DNA of 64,000 nucleotides from Alitta virens (lineage: Eukaryota; Annelida; Polychaeta; Phyllodocida; Nereididae): the NCBI GenBank assembly GCA_932294295.1, contig OW028579.1, positions 31,755,250 to 31,819,249 of the forward strand, in the 5' to 3' direction. The position numbers and the translations under genes are program-made. Below the pieces are notes generated by a model. The model ran no database searches. It had not been told where the DNA came from and worked only from the letters and a program-made list of their open reading frames with translations. This document shows positions 45,837-57,117 of this stretch, piece after piece; positions within the stretch are counted from its first letter, which is position 1; every line of letters begins with the position of its first letter.

Positions 45837-45905
45837 TAGCATGTTATGAGGGCCAGATCGGGTCAACATCGTACCAATGTTGGCCATCAGTGGCCATCTT
45901 TGATT
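45837..45905. mobile_element. MITE family A-like fragment
   Basis: TAGCATGTTATGAGGGCCAG, CGGGTCAACATCGTACCAAT and GTTGGCCATCAGTGGCC share family words but lack the right end. Confidence 0.4.
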
Positions 45906-46005
45906 CAATGAAACATGTTATCTCTAACATTTTTGGAGGGTACGCTGTTAGTTTGTAGTTAAAATGGCTTTCTAGAGAGTTAAAGCGTTTAAACTTTTAG
46001 AAGAT

Positions 46006-46087
46006 CCCAGATAGCATGTCACATCTGTTACATGTTGGCCCAATGTGGTCAATGTTGGACCAACATCGGGCCAACATCAGGATTACC
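46006..46087. mobile_element. MITE family A-like copy with repeated CCAACAT core
   Basis: CCCAGATAGCATGTCACATC then GTTGGCCCAATGTGGTCAAT and GGACCAACATCGGGCCAACA. The right terminus is missing. Confidence 0.5.
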
Positions 46088-46089
46088 AA

Positions 46090-47485
46090 TTTGTCATGTG
46101 ATAGGTATAACTTGTACAAATATCTTGAACTCGAATAACAACACTTTTGTTTTTTTTTGTGGAAAATTCTTAGTCATACTTTTAGATATTTTGATTTAAC
46201 CAACGTTACAACGAAGTCTTTCTTAAGTGAGTTTGTTATTGCTGGCACTACAAGAAAGGAAAAAGAGGGCATTTTACAGGCTATAAGACATTATTTCCCT
46301 TTCTCGTTTGTAACTGAAATACGCACTTCATGGACAATGTTTACACTGAATTAACAAAAATGAAAGGCATATTTGTTTTGTACAAGACTTGTTGATTTTA
46401 ACTTTTTTTTTGCATTAGCAGGTTTGAACAAGTTCCATCTTATTTGATCAGGTAATAAATGGAATGACAAGTTCCTAAATGCCATGGAATTTGAACCTGA
46501 AAAAGACACGAGTAACAAAGAAACATGAAGTTCAGTTTTGTAAATGAGAACATTTTTATCATTTGTCTGTATCGCACACTATACGCGGGCAAAATTATTA
46601 GTGCACCAGGTAAAACTATTTTCTTTATTTTTCTTTAAGTTTAACGTGACTATGACTAAATCAGATTGGCATGAGCGAACTTTAGTTGTTTTTGCTCAAA
46701 CAAAAGTTATCTTGTTAAGATTGACACACCTTGTCCCTGAGTGCTTTAGTTCATTTAGTGTTGAGTCATCATTTATGGCGACAAAACCTACTGTTTAGTT
46801 TCCAGTGCTCAGCTAGTCCTACCAAAGTTATTCTGGGAGTTTGCAAGATCACTTGGTCTGACAAATAGGTCTTCTAATAATGAGGTGTAATAATGAGTCC
46901 TTTCCACAATGTGGTGGAGCCTAAAATCGTAAATTTACAATTTAATTGCAAGGTGGCTAAGGTGCGATTTTTTGCTTAGCTTGTACATTTTAAGATTCAC
47001 CATGAAAGCAATACTGCATCCCACTCACTTTATTGCTAAGCCTTTCATAAATTTGTCTAGACATTTTCGGTTGGACAGACTGCAGGAAAAAAAAACCCTG
47101 TTAACTGTCTGAACTTAATGTTGAAAGAGTCCACACACTAATTAAAACACAAATTTACAGCCAAAATCAAATATTTTAAAAAGATAAAAATACTTGGCAA
47201 GATATCTTTAAATAGCACCAAGTCTCACTTGATTTACGCATTAGATGTTAAAGCTTGACATGGGGTCAAAACACTTCATTCTTACAAAGAAATCAGGAAT
47301 GCATATCATTTGGGTCACCATTCAACAGTTTTAGGACAATAATTCTTTACTTTAGTGTTTTTGCATGGCACTCAGGGGTGTAGCCAGAAAAGGTGTAAGG
47401 GAAAGCATGCACAATCGTTAGCCAGAAAAGGTGGCATGGAAGGGGTAGTACAAGCATATAATATCAGGGGGAAAATAGGATAAAA
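46090..47485. other. No supported gene
   Basis: AT-rich. AGCCAGAAAAGGTG is repeated at 47381 and 47420. Short frames are unrecognised. Confidence 0.4.
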
Positions 47486-47491
47486 CGTTTT

Positions 47492-47684
47492 TACAGCCAA
47501 ATTCATTGAGTTGGAAACCAATCTCATAGACTTGGAAACTCAACTTCAGATGACGTCATGTGAATGTAGGACTCTGATTGGCTGAGGGGTTGCTTTAACC
47601 ATCCCGGATTCACATGTCATCCTCTGGAGTTTAGCTTCCAAGTCCTAGAGAAATATTGTTTTCCACTTATATGAATTTGGCTGA
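47492..47684. mobile_element. MITE family C, copy 6
   Basis: TTACAGCCAAATTCATTGAG, ACCAATCTCATAGACTTGGA and CAGATGACGTCATGTGAATG, mirrored by TCACATGTCATCCTCTGGAG, TTTAGCTTCCAAGTCCTAGA and TATGAATTTGGCTGAA. Confidence 0.85.
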
Positions 47685-47689
47685 ACAAA

Positions 47690-48970
47690 AAAAGAGGTCC
47701 TTTTTTTAGCCTAAATCCTGATTTGAAAGAATTATTTATCTCCTATATACTACCTGGAAAAAAACACCAATTTTTTCTCGAAGTTAGAGCCTCGAAGTAG
47801 GTCAACCAAACATAAAACGTCTCATGAACGTTTCTTGCAAGGTGACACTGTTCTGGAATTTAACATTCAAGTACTTACATCATTCATGACTCTCATAGCT
47901 TTCAATACTCCACCTTAATTGTACATAGTAAAGCAATTTAAAATGTCATAATGGTTTACATTGCTGTGTCGTTTCAAAGCAGGAGTACACAATCTAGGGT
48001 GGCTAGTGCCTTGTATATGAAGTTTAATAGTAAATATCAACGAATTCAGCACTTTTAGGCCTATATGTAAGACTGGACCATGCAACTCTTCCTCATGGGG
48101 TGCCCTCATTCTATGAATAACTTGCACATTCTGCAAAGGACTATTCCAACACTCATTCTGGGGCTAGCGGTGTTGTGGAACAGTCACGAATATAGGTAAG
48201 AAAATATGCCAGTGTCTAAAACATTTTGTTACTTATTACTGTGGGGAACTTGAAGCAGGAACTTATTCAAAGTTTACTTATTCATACATATTGTTTGACT
48301 TTCTTAATATAATCCAAATTATTATCCAAGCAGTACAAAACATGAAATACTGTCATATATCTAGGATGAAAAATGTCGTATAATGCAGTATTGATTCACC
48401 ATTGCATTACTATACACATCATGTATTCATGCATGCATGCATTGCATTCTCATTGAGAGTTTCACTACAAGGCCAACACTGTCAAAGCTTTTGTAGAGTC
48501 AACAATGTCAAAGACACAATAGAAATCTTAGACTTTGAGGAGAACTCCAATCATGACTCTCTCGAGTATTTCAAATAGTATTGAATTTATCTGTGATTGA
48601 TTAAACAAACTTTCACTAAGAATTTTATGCAATGACAATCCTTGCAGAATTCCTAAGTAGGTGAAAAAAATTATATATAGAAAATATATATAGAATTGGT
48701 AAAATAAATGTTTTCTTCTGTGTTTTGAATGTTGCTGTTACAATTCAAGCATTTTGTGGGTTTTTATTTTTTATAGAAGAAGTCAATTATCAAATAACAC
48801 CAGTTTTATTTGAGAAGAAGTTTATGTTAAAAAAACACCAGTTTTATTTAAGAACTCTTCAAAAAACATGCTCACAAACCACGCATACGAATATTTCTTT
48901 ATAGCATTTAACCCATTTATTCTAACTATTTTCTTTCTTATTTGTATTTGTTTTATTGATCTTCATGATC
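47690..48970. other. No supported gene
   Basis: AACACCAGTTTTATTT is duplicated at 48797 and 48835; otherwise unremarkable AT-rich DNA. Confidence 0.4.
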
Positions 48971-48972
48971 TT

Positions 48973-48973
48973 C

Positions 48974-49013
<40 letters not shown>
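48973..49013. repeat. (TTGA)n microsatellite
   Basis: About ten uninterrupted GATT units. Confidence 0.95.
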
Positions 49014-49054
49014 GCTGTTGTAGCATAAGATGCAACTTTGAGATGATGGTAGTC

Positions 49055-49240
49055 GTTTTCTAGTGTCTATGCTGGGTCGAGGGAAAAAAAACTCCCACCA
49101 ATATGGTAAATGGCAAAATTCAAATAAAACATGGAGTGGACTAAAACCTTATCATCTCATCATTACGTCTGCGTCTAACAGTAGGCCAAACAGGCTGATG
49201 ATGCTTCAGACCCTAGCATTTGGACTATATGACTATACAA
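49055..49240 (+). mobile_element. SINE family 1, 5'-truncated copy
   Basis: TAGTGTCTATGCTGGGTCGA (body), AATATGGTAAATGGC, then CATCTCATCATTACGTCTGC and a tail ending GATGCTTCAGACCC. The tRNA head is absent. Confidence 0.55.
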
Positions 49241-49259
49241 TTGATTGATTTGGCCTGGA

Positions 49260-50565
49260 TTTTTAGTATTAATGTAAAATGCTATTAATTCTTGAACCAG
49301 TCATAGTTTTCAAATGGGAAACTAACACACCCTTGCAAACCCCAATCTCATGCGCAATTCACTTTTCAAGCTATTAATTCAATCCCCTTTTTGATTCTTC
49401 TTTCTACATTCTAGACAGAAGCCAATAACTCAGTAGATTTATAGAGCTTGACAAAAGTCCTGTCGCTTCAAAGAATGCTTTTCAGAGAATTTGGAACATA
49501 TATTTTACAGGTCATCCATGCAAGTTACCTTCTGGTGGTCACAACCTAACTATATAGACTGTAAAAAGCTAATTTAAAAATAAAACCTGAAAACAGGTAT
49601 TTTATGCATCAACTACTCCAAGCAGTATAACTAGTCATTTGCTATTACATTAATAAGAGGTCTGGAAATTTAAATAAACCTGAAAACTTCATGTATATAA
49701 ATTAATATTACAGTTTATTATTTTTTCGTGTCTCTCGTTAATCAATTAACACAAGAAACACACATAATTACCAACTACCAATATTTAAGCATAACTATTC
49801 CAAAAATTGCATCAGGTACAAAATTCTTTCAAAATTCATTCCTGTTCACATATTCTAAGAGAGAAAATTCATACACACAGTTTCACAGGGTTCTCTAAAT
49901 ACGCCAAGAAGTACCTAATCTCTAAGTAGAACACAATTTGCATCATCAAAGACTGTTAAGTATACAATATCTAAAAGTTAGGCGCACAGTTTATTGCATT
50001 TGACCCATTCAATATAAAAAAAGGAAACAAAATTCACTACTTTTGATTGAACCATTAGATATCAATAGCAACCCAAAGCCTCCTCACTCTATGTTTTAAA
50101 TTTCATGATTTCTTTTTCTTGTAATGAGGGATAGTAATTGAGGGTGAAATTAAATATTTTGAGTTTTGAATTTTGATTATCAAAACGCTGGAATACTAGT
50201 GGTGAATTTCTGTCCTTACAAGAAATAATTTCTTTCCAATATGATTTTTTTCATGTATTCCAAATACTGTTAAAAAAAATTCTGTTATGGAAAAGCAGTT
50301 TTTCCAACTTTCATGTTTATATCTTCTACAGTCACATGCCTTCAGTACACATTATGTCATCAGTTATTTGGTTTTAGATACAAAATACTCATGGTGCAGG
50401 GCTTTCATAAGAATCACTGATGTGTTGAAAGCAAATTACATAAGAACTTTGGCTCATACAATTTCACTGGCCATGTGATTTTGCGGAAATCATATACAAA
50501 ATTTCCCTGCTTGTTAAACACTGTTTAAGACTTCATTATTTTTAAATATTCACCTTCATCTTTTA
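49260..50565. other. No supported gene or clear repeat
   Basis: AT-rich noncoding sequence. Confidence 0.4.
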
Positions 50566-50567
50566 TC

Positions 50568-50675
50568 TACTAATGTTACACATTTACCACGTGGGCGGGG
50601 TCTTTTACTTGCCTTAGAATAGACTCCGAGTACAAGACCCCTCCAATTTAACGTCTCATGCGTCCAACAGTTAGT
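50568..50675 (-). mobile_element. SINE family 1 body fragment
   Basis: TGTTACACATTTACCACGTG, TCTTTTACTTGCCTTAGAAT and TCCAATTTAACGTCTCATGC are the reverse complement of the family 1 body. Confidence 0.6.
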
Positions 50676-50684
50676 GGCATTAAA

Positions 50685-51262
50685 AACTGCCTGTCAACTT
50701 GAACGTAGACAAAGCTAGACAGCTTCTGCTATATGATGCTACATGCTACTAAACAGAACTGTCTGGCTATAGCTGATGGGTGGGGGCCCAGCTCAGAGGT
50801 AGCACTCTGGGCTTCCAACCGCTGGGTCCCGGGTTCAATTCAAGGTCGAGCCTAAGTTGGATGGCTGTTTCATCCTTCATCTCATTGCCATGGTCCCTGC
50901 CAGTCCTAATTAGCCCAACTGGTGCAGAAATACAGGACGTAAAGCCCTAATCACCCACCCACCCACCCTGGCTATAGCTGGCTACTCAGAGCCGGATCTT
51001 AAAGTACATGCAACATAAATTGAGAGTTACTCATATTTGTCATTTCTTGTTGAAAAGATAGATGCATGTCTACTGCAAATATATGTTTATAATATAGTAA
51101 ATACATTTCTTACATTTGCCAAGGTTGATACTTGTTTGCAGTATTTGTAGGTGTAAGTTGACTATAAGCTAGGAGTAGATAGAAGAAGCTGGCTTTAGCC
51201 AGTTGTAGCTACAGCCAGGAATAGGTCACTACAGCTGTCTAGAGTCGACCATATTTTATGAA
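50685..51262 (+). mobile_element. Interspersed repeat family F, copy interrupted by a SINE
   Basis: AACGTAGACAAAGCTAGACA up to ACTGTCTGGCTATAGCTG, then, after the SINE, GCTGGCTACTCAGAGCCGGA, TGACTATAAGCTAGGAGTAG and GACCATATTTTATGAATCTA. It aligns in order with 28.75-29.05 kb. Confidence 0.75.
50776..50967 (+). mobile_element. SINE family 2, complete, with perfect 13-bp target duplication
   Basis: CTGGCTATAGCTG flanks it at 50763-50775 and 50968-50980. Inside are GGCCCAGCTCAGAGGTAGCA (A-box region), GGTCCCGGGTTCAATTC (B box), the family body and a (CCCA)n tail. The empty site is readable in the family F copy at 28.75 kb. Confidence 0.93.
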
Positions 51263-51264
51263 TC

Positions 51265-52765
51265 TAACCGTTGCGCATAAAGAGTGTTCGGGTTGAAATT
51301 ACTGATTAAGTCCACAATAAATTGACGAATTTTGGTTTGTTAGGTTCCTGGCCATGTGGTTTGATTCACCTCCCACGTGGTCAGGGTGACTGGTCAAGTT
51401 GACCTATCAAGATGACCTATAACGTTTTTAAGTGATCTTTCGGGTGGTGATTTGACAACACACAAAACCATGTTTCTCAACTTTTGTCCAGTGTGTTAAA
51501 ATACACCCTTAGGGCACGAAAAAGTACTGGTAGAGAAATTGACTTCTTTTGATGTCCCATTTTTCACTTCGGACCTTTTGCGGATAAGAAAGTGTGATCA
51601 CTGAATCGTGACCGAACCCAATAAAGCGTGAACACCCAGTCAGCTGGATGCATATTCAATGTCTTCAGTGACGTGTTCACTTATTCTGTAGACGACCCGA
51701 ACGAAGTCTTTGACCAGGTTGTTGACCCCAGCAAGGCTGTCGAAGCAGTTGGGGCTTTGTGGTGATTTCAACGACTTCAATGATTGAGTTATGAGACCGT
51801 CTGAATGCAATTCTGCGCAGCAAAAATTGGAAAGCCTAACTGTGGGAAATCAAAATCAGTAGGCTCTGGGTCATGCAAGGCATCATATTACATAAACACT
51901 GAGCAGATCAACTTATTGACTTAGAAAAGTCAGTATGCATCAAACGAGACAATTTAGATATACAATGAATCGATTTAGATGCAAATCAGGTAAAGTTCCA
52001 CACAACGTTGAGCCAGAATCGGCTGACAATTGTGTAATTTTGCCGAGAAAAGGAATATATTTTGTAGCAGTCATTTATGTGTTAATTCTTGATCCGATAT
52101 CATCCCAGAACGCATGCTACTACATCAACTAGACATCGATAGCTCGACGATAGCTCAACGATAGCTCGACGATAGCTGCCGATGCCCAACTTTGCAACGA
52201 TGTTGACCCCCTCTGGCCTGTTATTCAAGACAGATCAAATAGTACATTGCAAAATCACACAGTAAAGCAATTTTTGGAAATTTATTTCATTGTATTCACC
52301 ACCTTAGACGCATGGAACAATTGCCAAATCCATGCACTTCTGATAATACATTTTCTGATGAATAATACAAATTCTAAAAAAGCCCCAAAGACCGAAGTTC
52401 CTGAGTCCTTGCCATTCGTGCAAACTTAGTGCATAATCTTTTTCACTGGAAAAAAAAGGCTTGGTCACTTGTCATTATTATGGCATCCTTAGAATTCAGA
52501 ATATCCCATAGTGAAGTCATGCAACTCATAGAAAAGCGTGGGATCTTGTAAAAATACATCAAGTCCAGGGATTTTCCTTTCTCAAGGGAAGTAACTTTGC
52601 ATGCCAATATTTTCTGCGTCATACTTTTTGGCAGAATGATATTTTCTTTTGATGATGAGAAATGATAACTCGATTGTCAATATTTTGTGAGAAAAATCAG
52701 CTTTTGGAGTGAAATCATTGTTGTTCCTTGGTTTTCCAAGTAAAGCCAATTTTAAGTACAATGCA
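51265..52765. other. No supported gene
   Basis: A slightly GC-richer part at 51350-51830 has no long frame. CGATAGCTCGACGATAGCTC repeats about four times at 52136-52178. Confidence 0.4.
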
Positions 52766-52767
52766 TG

Positions 52768-53050
52768 TAAGCAGCTGGGTGGCCTAATGGTTAAGGCATC
52801 CATATTTTCAAGTTCTGCTGAAAGTCCCAGGTTCGATCCCCAGCATGGGCACTCTCATGAGATGTTAAATTGGAGGTGCCTTGTACACGGTGTCTATGCT
52901 GAGGCAAGTACAAGATCCCACCCATGGGGTAAATGTGTCATATTGCACTGTCCTAATATTGTATATCTGGATGTAATTACTCTAAAAGGCCCTTATTGTA
53001 TGCCAGATTGGGATAATGGCAGGTAGCATCGTATAGCCGAAGTTGTCTGA
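52768..53050 (+). mobile_element. SINE family 1, near-complete plus-strand copy
   Basis: AGCAGCTGGGTGGCCTAATG/GTTAAGGC (A box) and CCCAGGTTCGATCCCCAGC (B box) form a clear tRNA-like head. The body GATGTTAAATTGGAGGTGCC, GTGTCTATGCTGAGGCAAGT and ATGGGGTAAATGTGTC follows. It is the best head copy of the family. Confidence 0.82.
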
Positions 53051-53054
53051 CTTT

Positions 53055-54975
53055 GGCTAGGTTTAATTTGACGGGCTGTTTTTAACGACACTAACTGTAT
53101 AACAAAAAACTGCAAATAACCTCCCTTATTTAGATTTTTTTTTTTTCCATGTCAATTCATCAAAAATTATGACAACACGGCAGTGAAAATATTTTCATGG
53201 AGTCATACCAGGAAGAGTTGTTAGCCATTCAATGACATGGAAGTTATTTTGTTTTCTTTTTAAGTCACAACAACCACAAAAAAAAAGGCGTGGCGCAGAA
53301 GTTATTAAGACCATGGGAAAAATTTGTTACCATGCCTTGGGTAATTTTGCTTCTTGGTTTCATGGGAAAAGCCATAGAGATTGCGTGATTGAGATGTTTT
53401 AGAAGAATTTGGGTCTGGGTTTAAATTCATATAATTATGGGTGTTGACAGAAGTTATTCAAGCAAAGAGACGCGAACTTGTCAACATTGGTAGATGACAT
53501 AAGGTTCTGTAATCCTGCAATCTACATGGTGATTTTAACAGTTGATATTTAAATTCCTGTAATGTATATTGTGAAAATTGGTGAAAATTGATGTAATTTT
53601 GAGGTAGTTTTCATGAAATATGACAATTATACAGGGTTGCACAGCATGTTCATGAAGAGCAGTTGTCAGAGCCCATGAATTATGAACAATTATACGCATA
53701 ACTCATACAAATTTGCAATTTGGGTATGTGCGACTGCATGTGCCCGGCCATGCATGACAAAGAATGGAAGAAAGAAAGAGAGAAAGAAAGATATATAGAT
53801 ATAGATAGATATATACATACATACATCCTTACATACATACATACAAACATACATAGAGTCACATTCATAAAAAAATATGTGAATCATAAATGCGAGGTAT
53901 TGTTTGGTTTCGTAAATTTTTCTGTATGCATGGTCAATATATCCAGCAATGACATTTTTTAGGATCCAAGTTAAGTACTTGAAACTTACAACAGGGTGGT
54001 TATTTTTAGGTAGAATAATTGGGAGGGAGGGGGGGGGGGGGTGACCGGTCAGGGTGAGCTATATACCCCTTTTAAAATGTCAAGTTATTTCACCACCACA
54101 CGCCCTCCGTACAATAAATAATGTTTTTCTCTCAAGCATGACTTGGTCAGACTGGGGTCAAGCCAGGTCACATAATTTCAGAATGGGGGTAAAATGATCT
54201 TACCCCCAACAATACCATGACCATTTTGACCCTCTCTTGTCTGGGGTATGACATTAAATATCAAACTGCAATATCCCCAGGATGTGTACTTAAGTTTAAC
54301 CAGTGCAAACTAGAGCTTATCAGTGTTATATGTAAAGGGTAAATGTGCATACTCTGTGAATACTTTGGGATCATATGTGTTACATTTTTTTCGGAGCTAG
54401 CAGGTTAGAGTCTTATCGCAAGACAAACACAGACACCTGCCAACGAAATTTAAACTCTACCCTTTAAATATGAAAATGATGTAATTGCAATTGCTTTCAA
54501 CAATGCTTATTGATATATTAGTTGCAAATAGAAAACTTTAAATGACGAATAAAACTAATTACGCAATTAGATTCAAAGATTTATTCTGCCTATCAAAGCC
54601 AATGGAATTAATAAAATGTCAAAATGTTTCCAAAGACTCATATATCTTTGATGTCTACATTGTTGGCGATTGCAGGTGTTAAAGCTTTACATGAGTGGGA
54701 AAAACTAGCCATTGGCAAAAAAATTAAATTTAATAAAATAAATAAATAAAAAACACACAAAGAAAGACATCAGAAATAATTATTTTATCAACGATTATCT
54801 GACCAATGGAAATGTTGCAATACCTAATGCCAAATATATTTCACCGATTGAAAATTACAGTAATTACCAATACGAATACCATACAAGTTGCAAATTGCCA
54901 ATGAAAATGTCAAATCTTCATACAGTTTTATACAAAATTTGGACACAGATCTACACCTATGTACAATGTACCAAT
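53055..54975. other. No supported gene; microsatellites only
   Basis: (GAAA)/(GATA)/(TACA) simple repeats at 53765-53860, a G-run at 54028-54041, otherwise AT-rich. Confidence 0.45.
53762..53862. repeat. Compound microsatellite GAAA-TAGA-TACA
   Basis: AGAAAGAAAGAGAGAAAGAA passes into ATATAGATATAGATAGATAT and then ATACATACATCCTTACATAC. Confidence 0.95.
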
Positions 54976-54982
54976 AAGCATT

Positions 54983-55105
54983 TACCCTGATAGCATTCGA
55001 AATAGGGACAACGTTGGCGCGACATTGACAATGTCGAACAGATGTGGTTTCGACGGCGGCCAATATAGAAACGATATTGGCTCAATTTTGAATGCTATCT
55101 GGGTA
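54983..55105. mobile_element. MITE family A, complete copy with an altered centre
   Basis: CCCTGATAGCATTCGAAATA at the left, CAATTTTGAATGCTATCTGG at the right; GACAACGTTGGCGCGACATT and GGCGGCCAATATAGAAACGA inside. Confidence 0.85.
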
Positions 55106-55144
55106 ATTTCTGCGTTAAAACACCTTTTGATCACCCTGACATCC

Positions 55145-55370
55145 ATTCATTGCTCTTATATAACACCCTTTTTCAGCGGCAGCCACGTTGTTATTTTCGC
55201 TTCATTGACCTATTTTTGCACTCAGCTTAAGTATTGTGATGTCATCAGTACACAATGGCCATTGTGAGGTCACATAGTGCAAGAACAATGGTCAAGTTAT
55301 GACGACAATATTTTATAAACTAGGCCACCGAGGCAAAATACCAAAATGGCTGCCGTGTGAAAAGAGTCAG
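55145..55370. mobile_element. Inverted-repeat MITE family D, copy 2
   Basis: ACACCCTTTTTCAGCGGCAG, CACGTTGTTATTTTCGCTTC, TTGTGATGTCATCAGTACAC, then GAGGCAAAATACCAAAATGG and CTGCCGTGTGAAAAGAGT. Confidence 0.8.
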
Positions 55371-55689
55371 TACAATCCTTCCCTCAATAAATCGTCATGG
55401 CAACCTACATTAGGTCGTTGCCTCGGCAATCACACACAACCTTTGGTCCTTCGATCTCGGTGCAGCCATTGCGTGTAAACAAACAGTGATAGTATTCAGG
55501 TTCTCAAGGCCAAAAGCTTTGTGAAAGTCAGTGAATGACAGTACAATAGTGATGCAGAGTGACTTGTATATCCAATGACATGTTTTGTACGAAATGTTTT
55601 GTCATACTATTGCACAACAAGATGATGTATAGCCATATAGCAATACAACGTATATCAGGTGCGTCAATGAACTCTGCAAAGATTGTCAC

Positions 55690-56055
55690 AGTCCCTTATT
55701 CAAATTTGCACATTAAAATAATGATATGAATCAATACTGCCTTCTTGTCTCATATTTTTCACCATTAAATACCTACCACAACAATGTAGTTTTAATTTAC
55801 AATAAATACTATAAATATTAGTTTTTCATGCAATCAAAAACTCAATATGTATACAAACCCAGTGATGACGTCACAATACTGAACAATGGTGATGATGTCA
55901 TTTCCATTGCGTTTCCAATGTTTTGGTCTGGATTTTCTCTAATGTCTTATAACATCATTAATTCACACACATTTAGTGTGCCTTGATTAATAAAGGTAAT
56001 TTTCAACAGTTTGATAGCATCTTAAAAAATTGCAGACAGTGCACCTTTAAAGGAT
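55690..56055 (+). mobile_element. Interspersed repeat family E, copy
   Basis: GAATCAATACTGCCTTCTTG, CAGTGATGACGTCACAATAC, ATGTCATTTCCATTGCGTTT and TGCAGACAGTGCACCTTTAA are shared in order with 10.5 kb (inverted) and in part with 56.5-56.88 kb. Confidence 0.6.
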
Positions 56056-56082
56056 GCACTGGTGACAGCATGCTGGAAAGTA

Positions 56083-56236
56083 CATGGCCAAATGTGCCAT
56101 GTGTGTTTTCCATGAGAAGGATAAACACATGGAAAACGCATGGTTTTTAGCTAATTATAATGAGGCAAAAACCATGCGTTTTCTATGCGTTTATCCAAAC
56201 ACATGAAAAACGCACGTGGCACATTTGGCCATGTAT
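56083..56236. mobile_element. Palindromic MITE family B, copy 3
   Basis: ACATGGCCAAATGTGCCATG, GAGAAGGATAAACACATGGA and GCATGGTTTTTAGCTAATTA, mirrored by GCAAAAACCATGCGTTTTCT and AACGCACGTGGCACATTTGG. Confidence 0.9.
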
Positions 56237-56454
56237 ACATAAATTAAGTATATAAAGCGTTTATCTGTTGGAACTCATGCTTATGCATACATGTAGTATA
56301 TGATAATTTTACTAAAGGCATTTCAAATTTTAATACTGCAAAGGACACAGATTATAACAATGACATGCATTTTCAGGGTCAAAAGCCACTGAATATTGAC
56401 AAGCCAAAATTTTTATTTTGATGTATAGATGTAGCTTGTTACTGACAAAAAAAA

Positions 56455-56885
56455 AAGTTAAAAATAAAAGAGCCAATACTTGTTAAAAATTGAGATTTTG
56501 GTTTCAAATTGATAGAGGCCAAAATATATTGCATTCACTTCTATGTTTGATTAATCCTAATTACCTATCATCCAGAGCCTTGCTGTGTTCACTATCTCTC
56601 TATAAAACAAATAAATTTCACCTAATGTTTAATTTTTCTTGCCATCAAAAATTCCATATGTGAAAAAAAAGCAAGTGATGAGGCGATGATGCCATTTCCA
56701 ATGTATTTCCAATGTTTTCGTCTTGATTTCTTTCAATGTATCATTTATTTTCTAATTAATGCCCTGATAGATTCATTAGCTTACACATATTTAATTAGTG
56801 TGCATTGATCAAATAAGGTGACTTTCAATCATTTGATGAAGTTTTAGAAAATAGTAATTTTGACAGATAGTGGAACTTAAATCCT
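56455..56885 (+). mobile_element. Interspersed repeat family E, second neighbouring copy
   Basis: GCCATCAAAAATTCCATATG, GATGATGCCATTTCCAATGT, GTGTGCATTGATCAAATAAG and TTTTGACAGATAGTGGAACTT align in order with 55.84-56.05 kb, diverged. Confidence 0.5.
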
Positions 56886-57056
56886 GATATTTTCTCCTAC
56901 TCTTGGTGTGTTATCCAAGGACCATATCTTGCACGAAACACTTGGTTTTTGAAGACATACATACCATTAATTTTAATTTTTTGGTGTTCTCAGTGGCAGT
57001 TATTACCTTAATAACTCAAATATTAATACAGAATAATTTGATTTCAGAAATTCACC

Positions 57057-57117
57057 ATGAACAGGATCATCACGGCATGTTTTCTACTCATCGTGACGCA
57101 GCAAGCGTTGTCACAGA
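57057..57117 (+). CDS. FN2 gene 2, signal-peptide exon
   Basis: ATG 57057-57059 in CACCATGA context encodes MNRIITACFLLIVTQQALSQ: a basic N-region, a hydrophobic core and an ALS-Q cleavage-type site. Donor A|GTAATA leaves phase 1, matching the next exon. Confidence 0.78.

Noticed and set aside
53680..53887. Tyr/Met/Val/Cys-rich minus-strand frames
   Set aside because: Translation of compound TACA/GATA/GAAA repeats.
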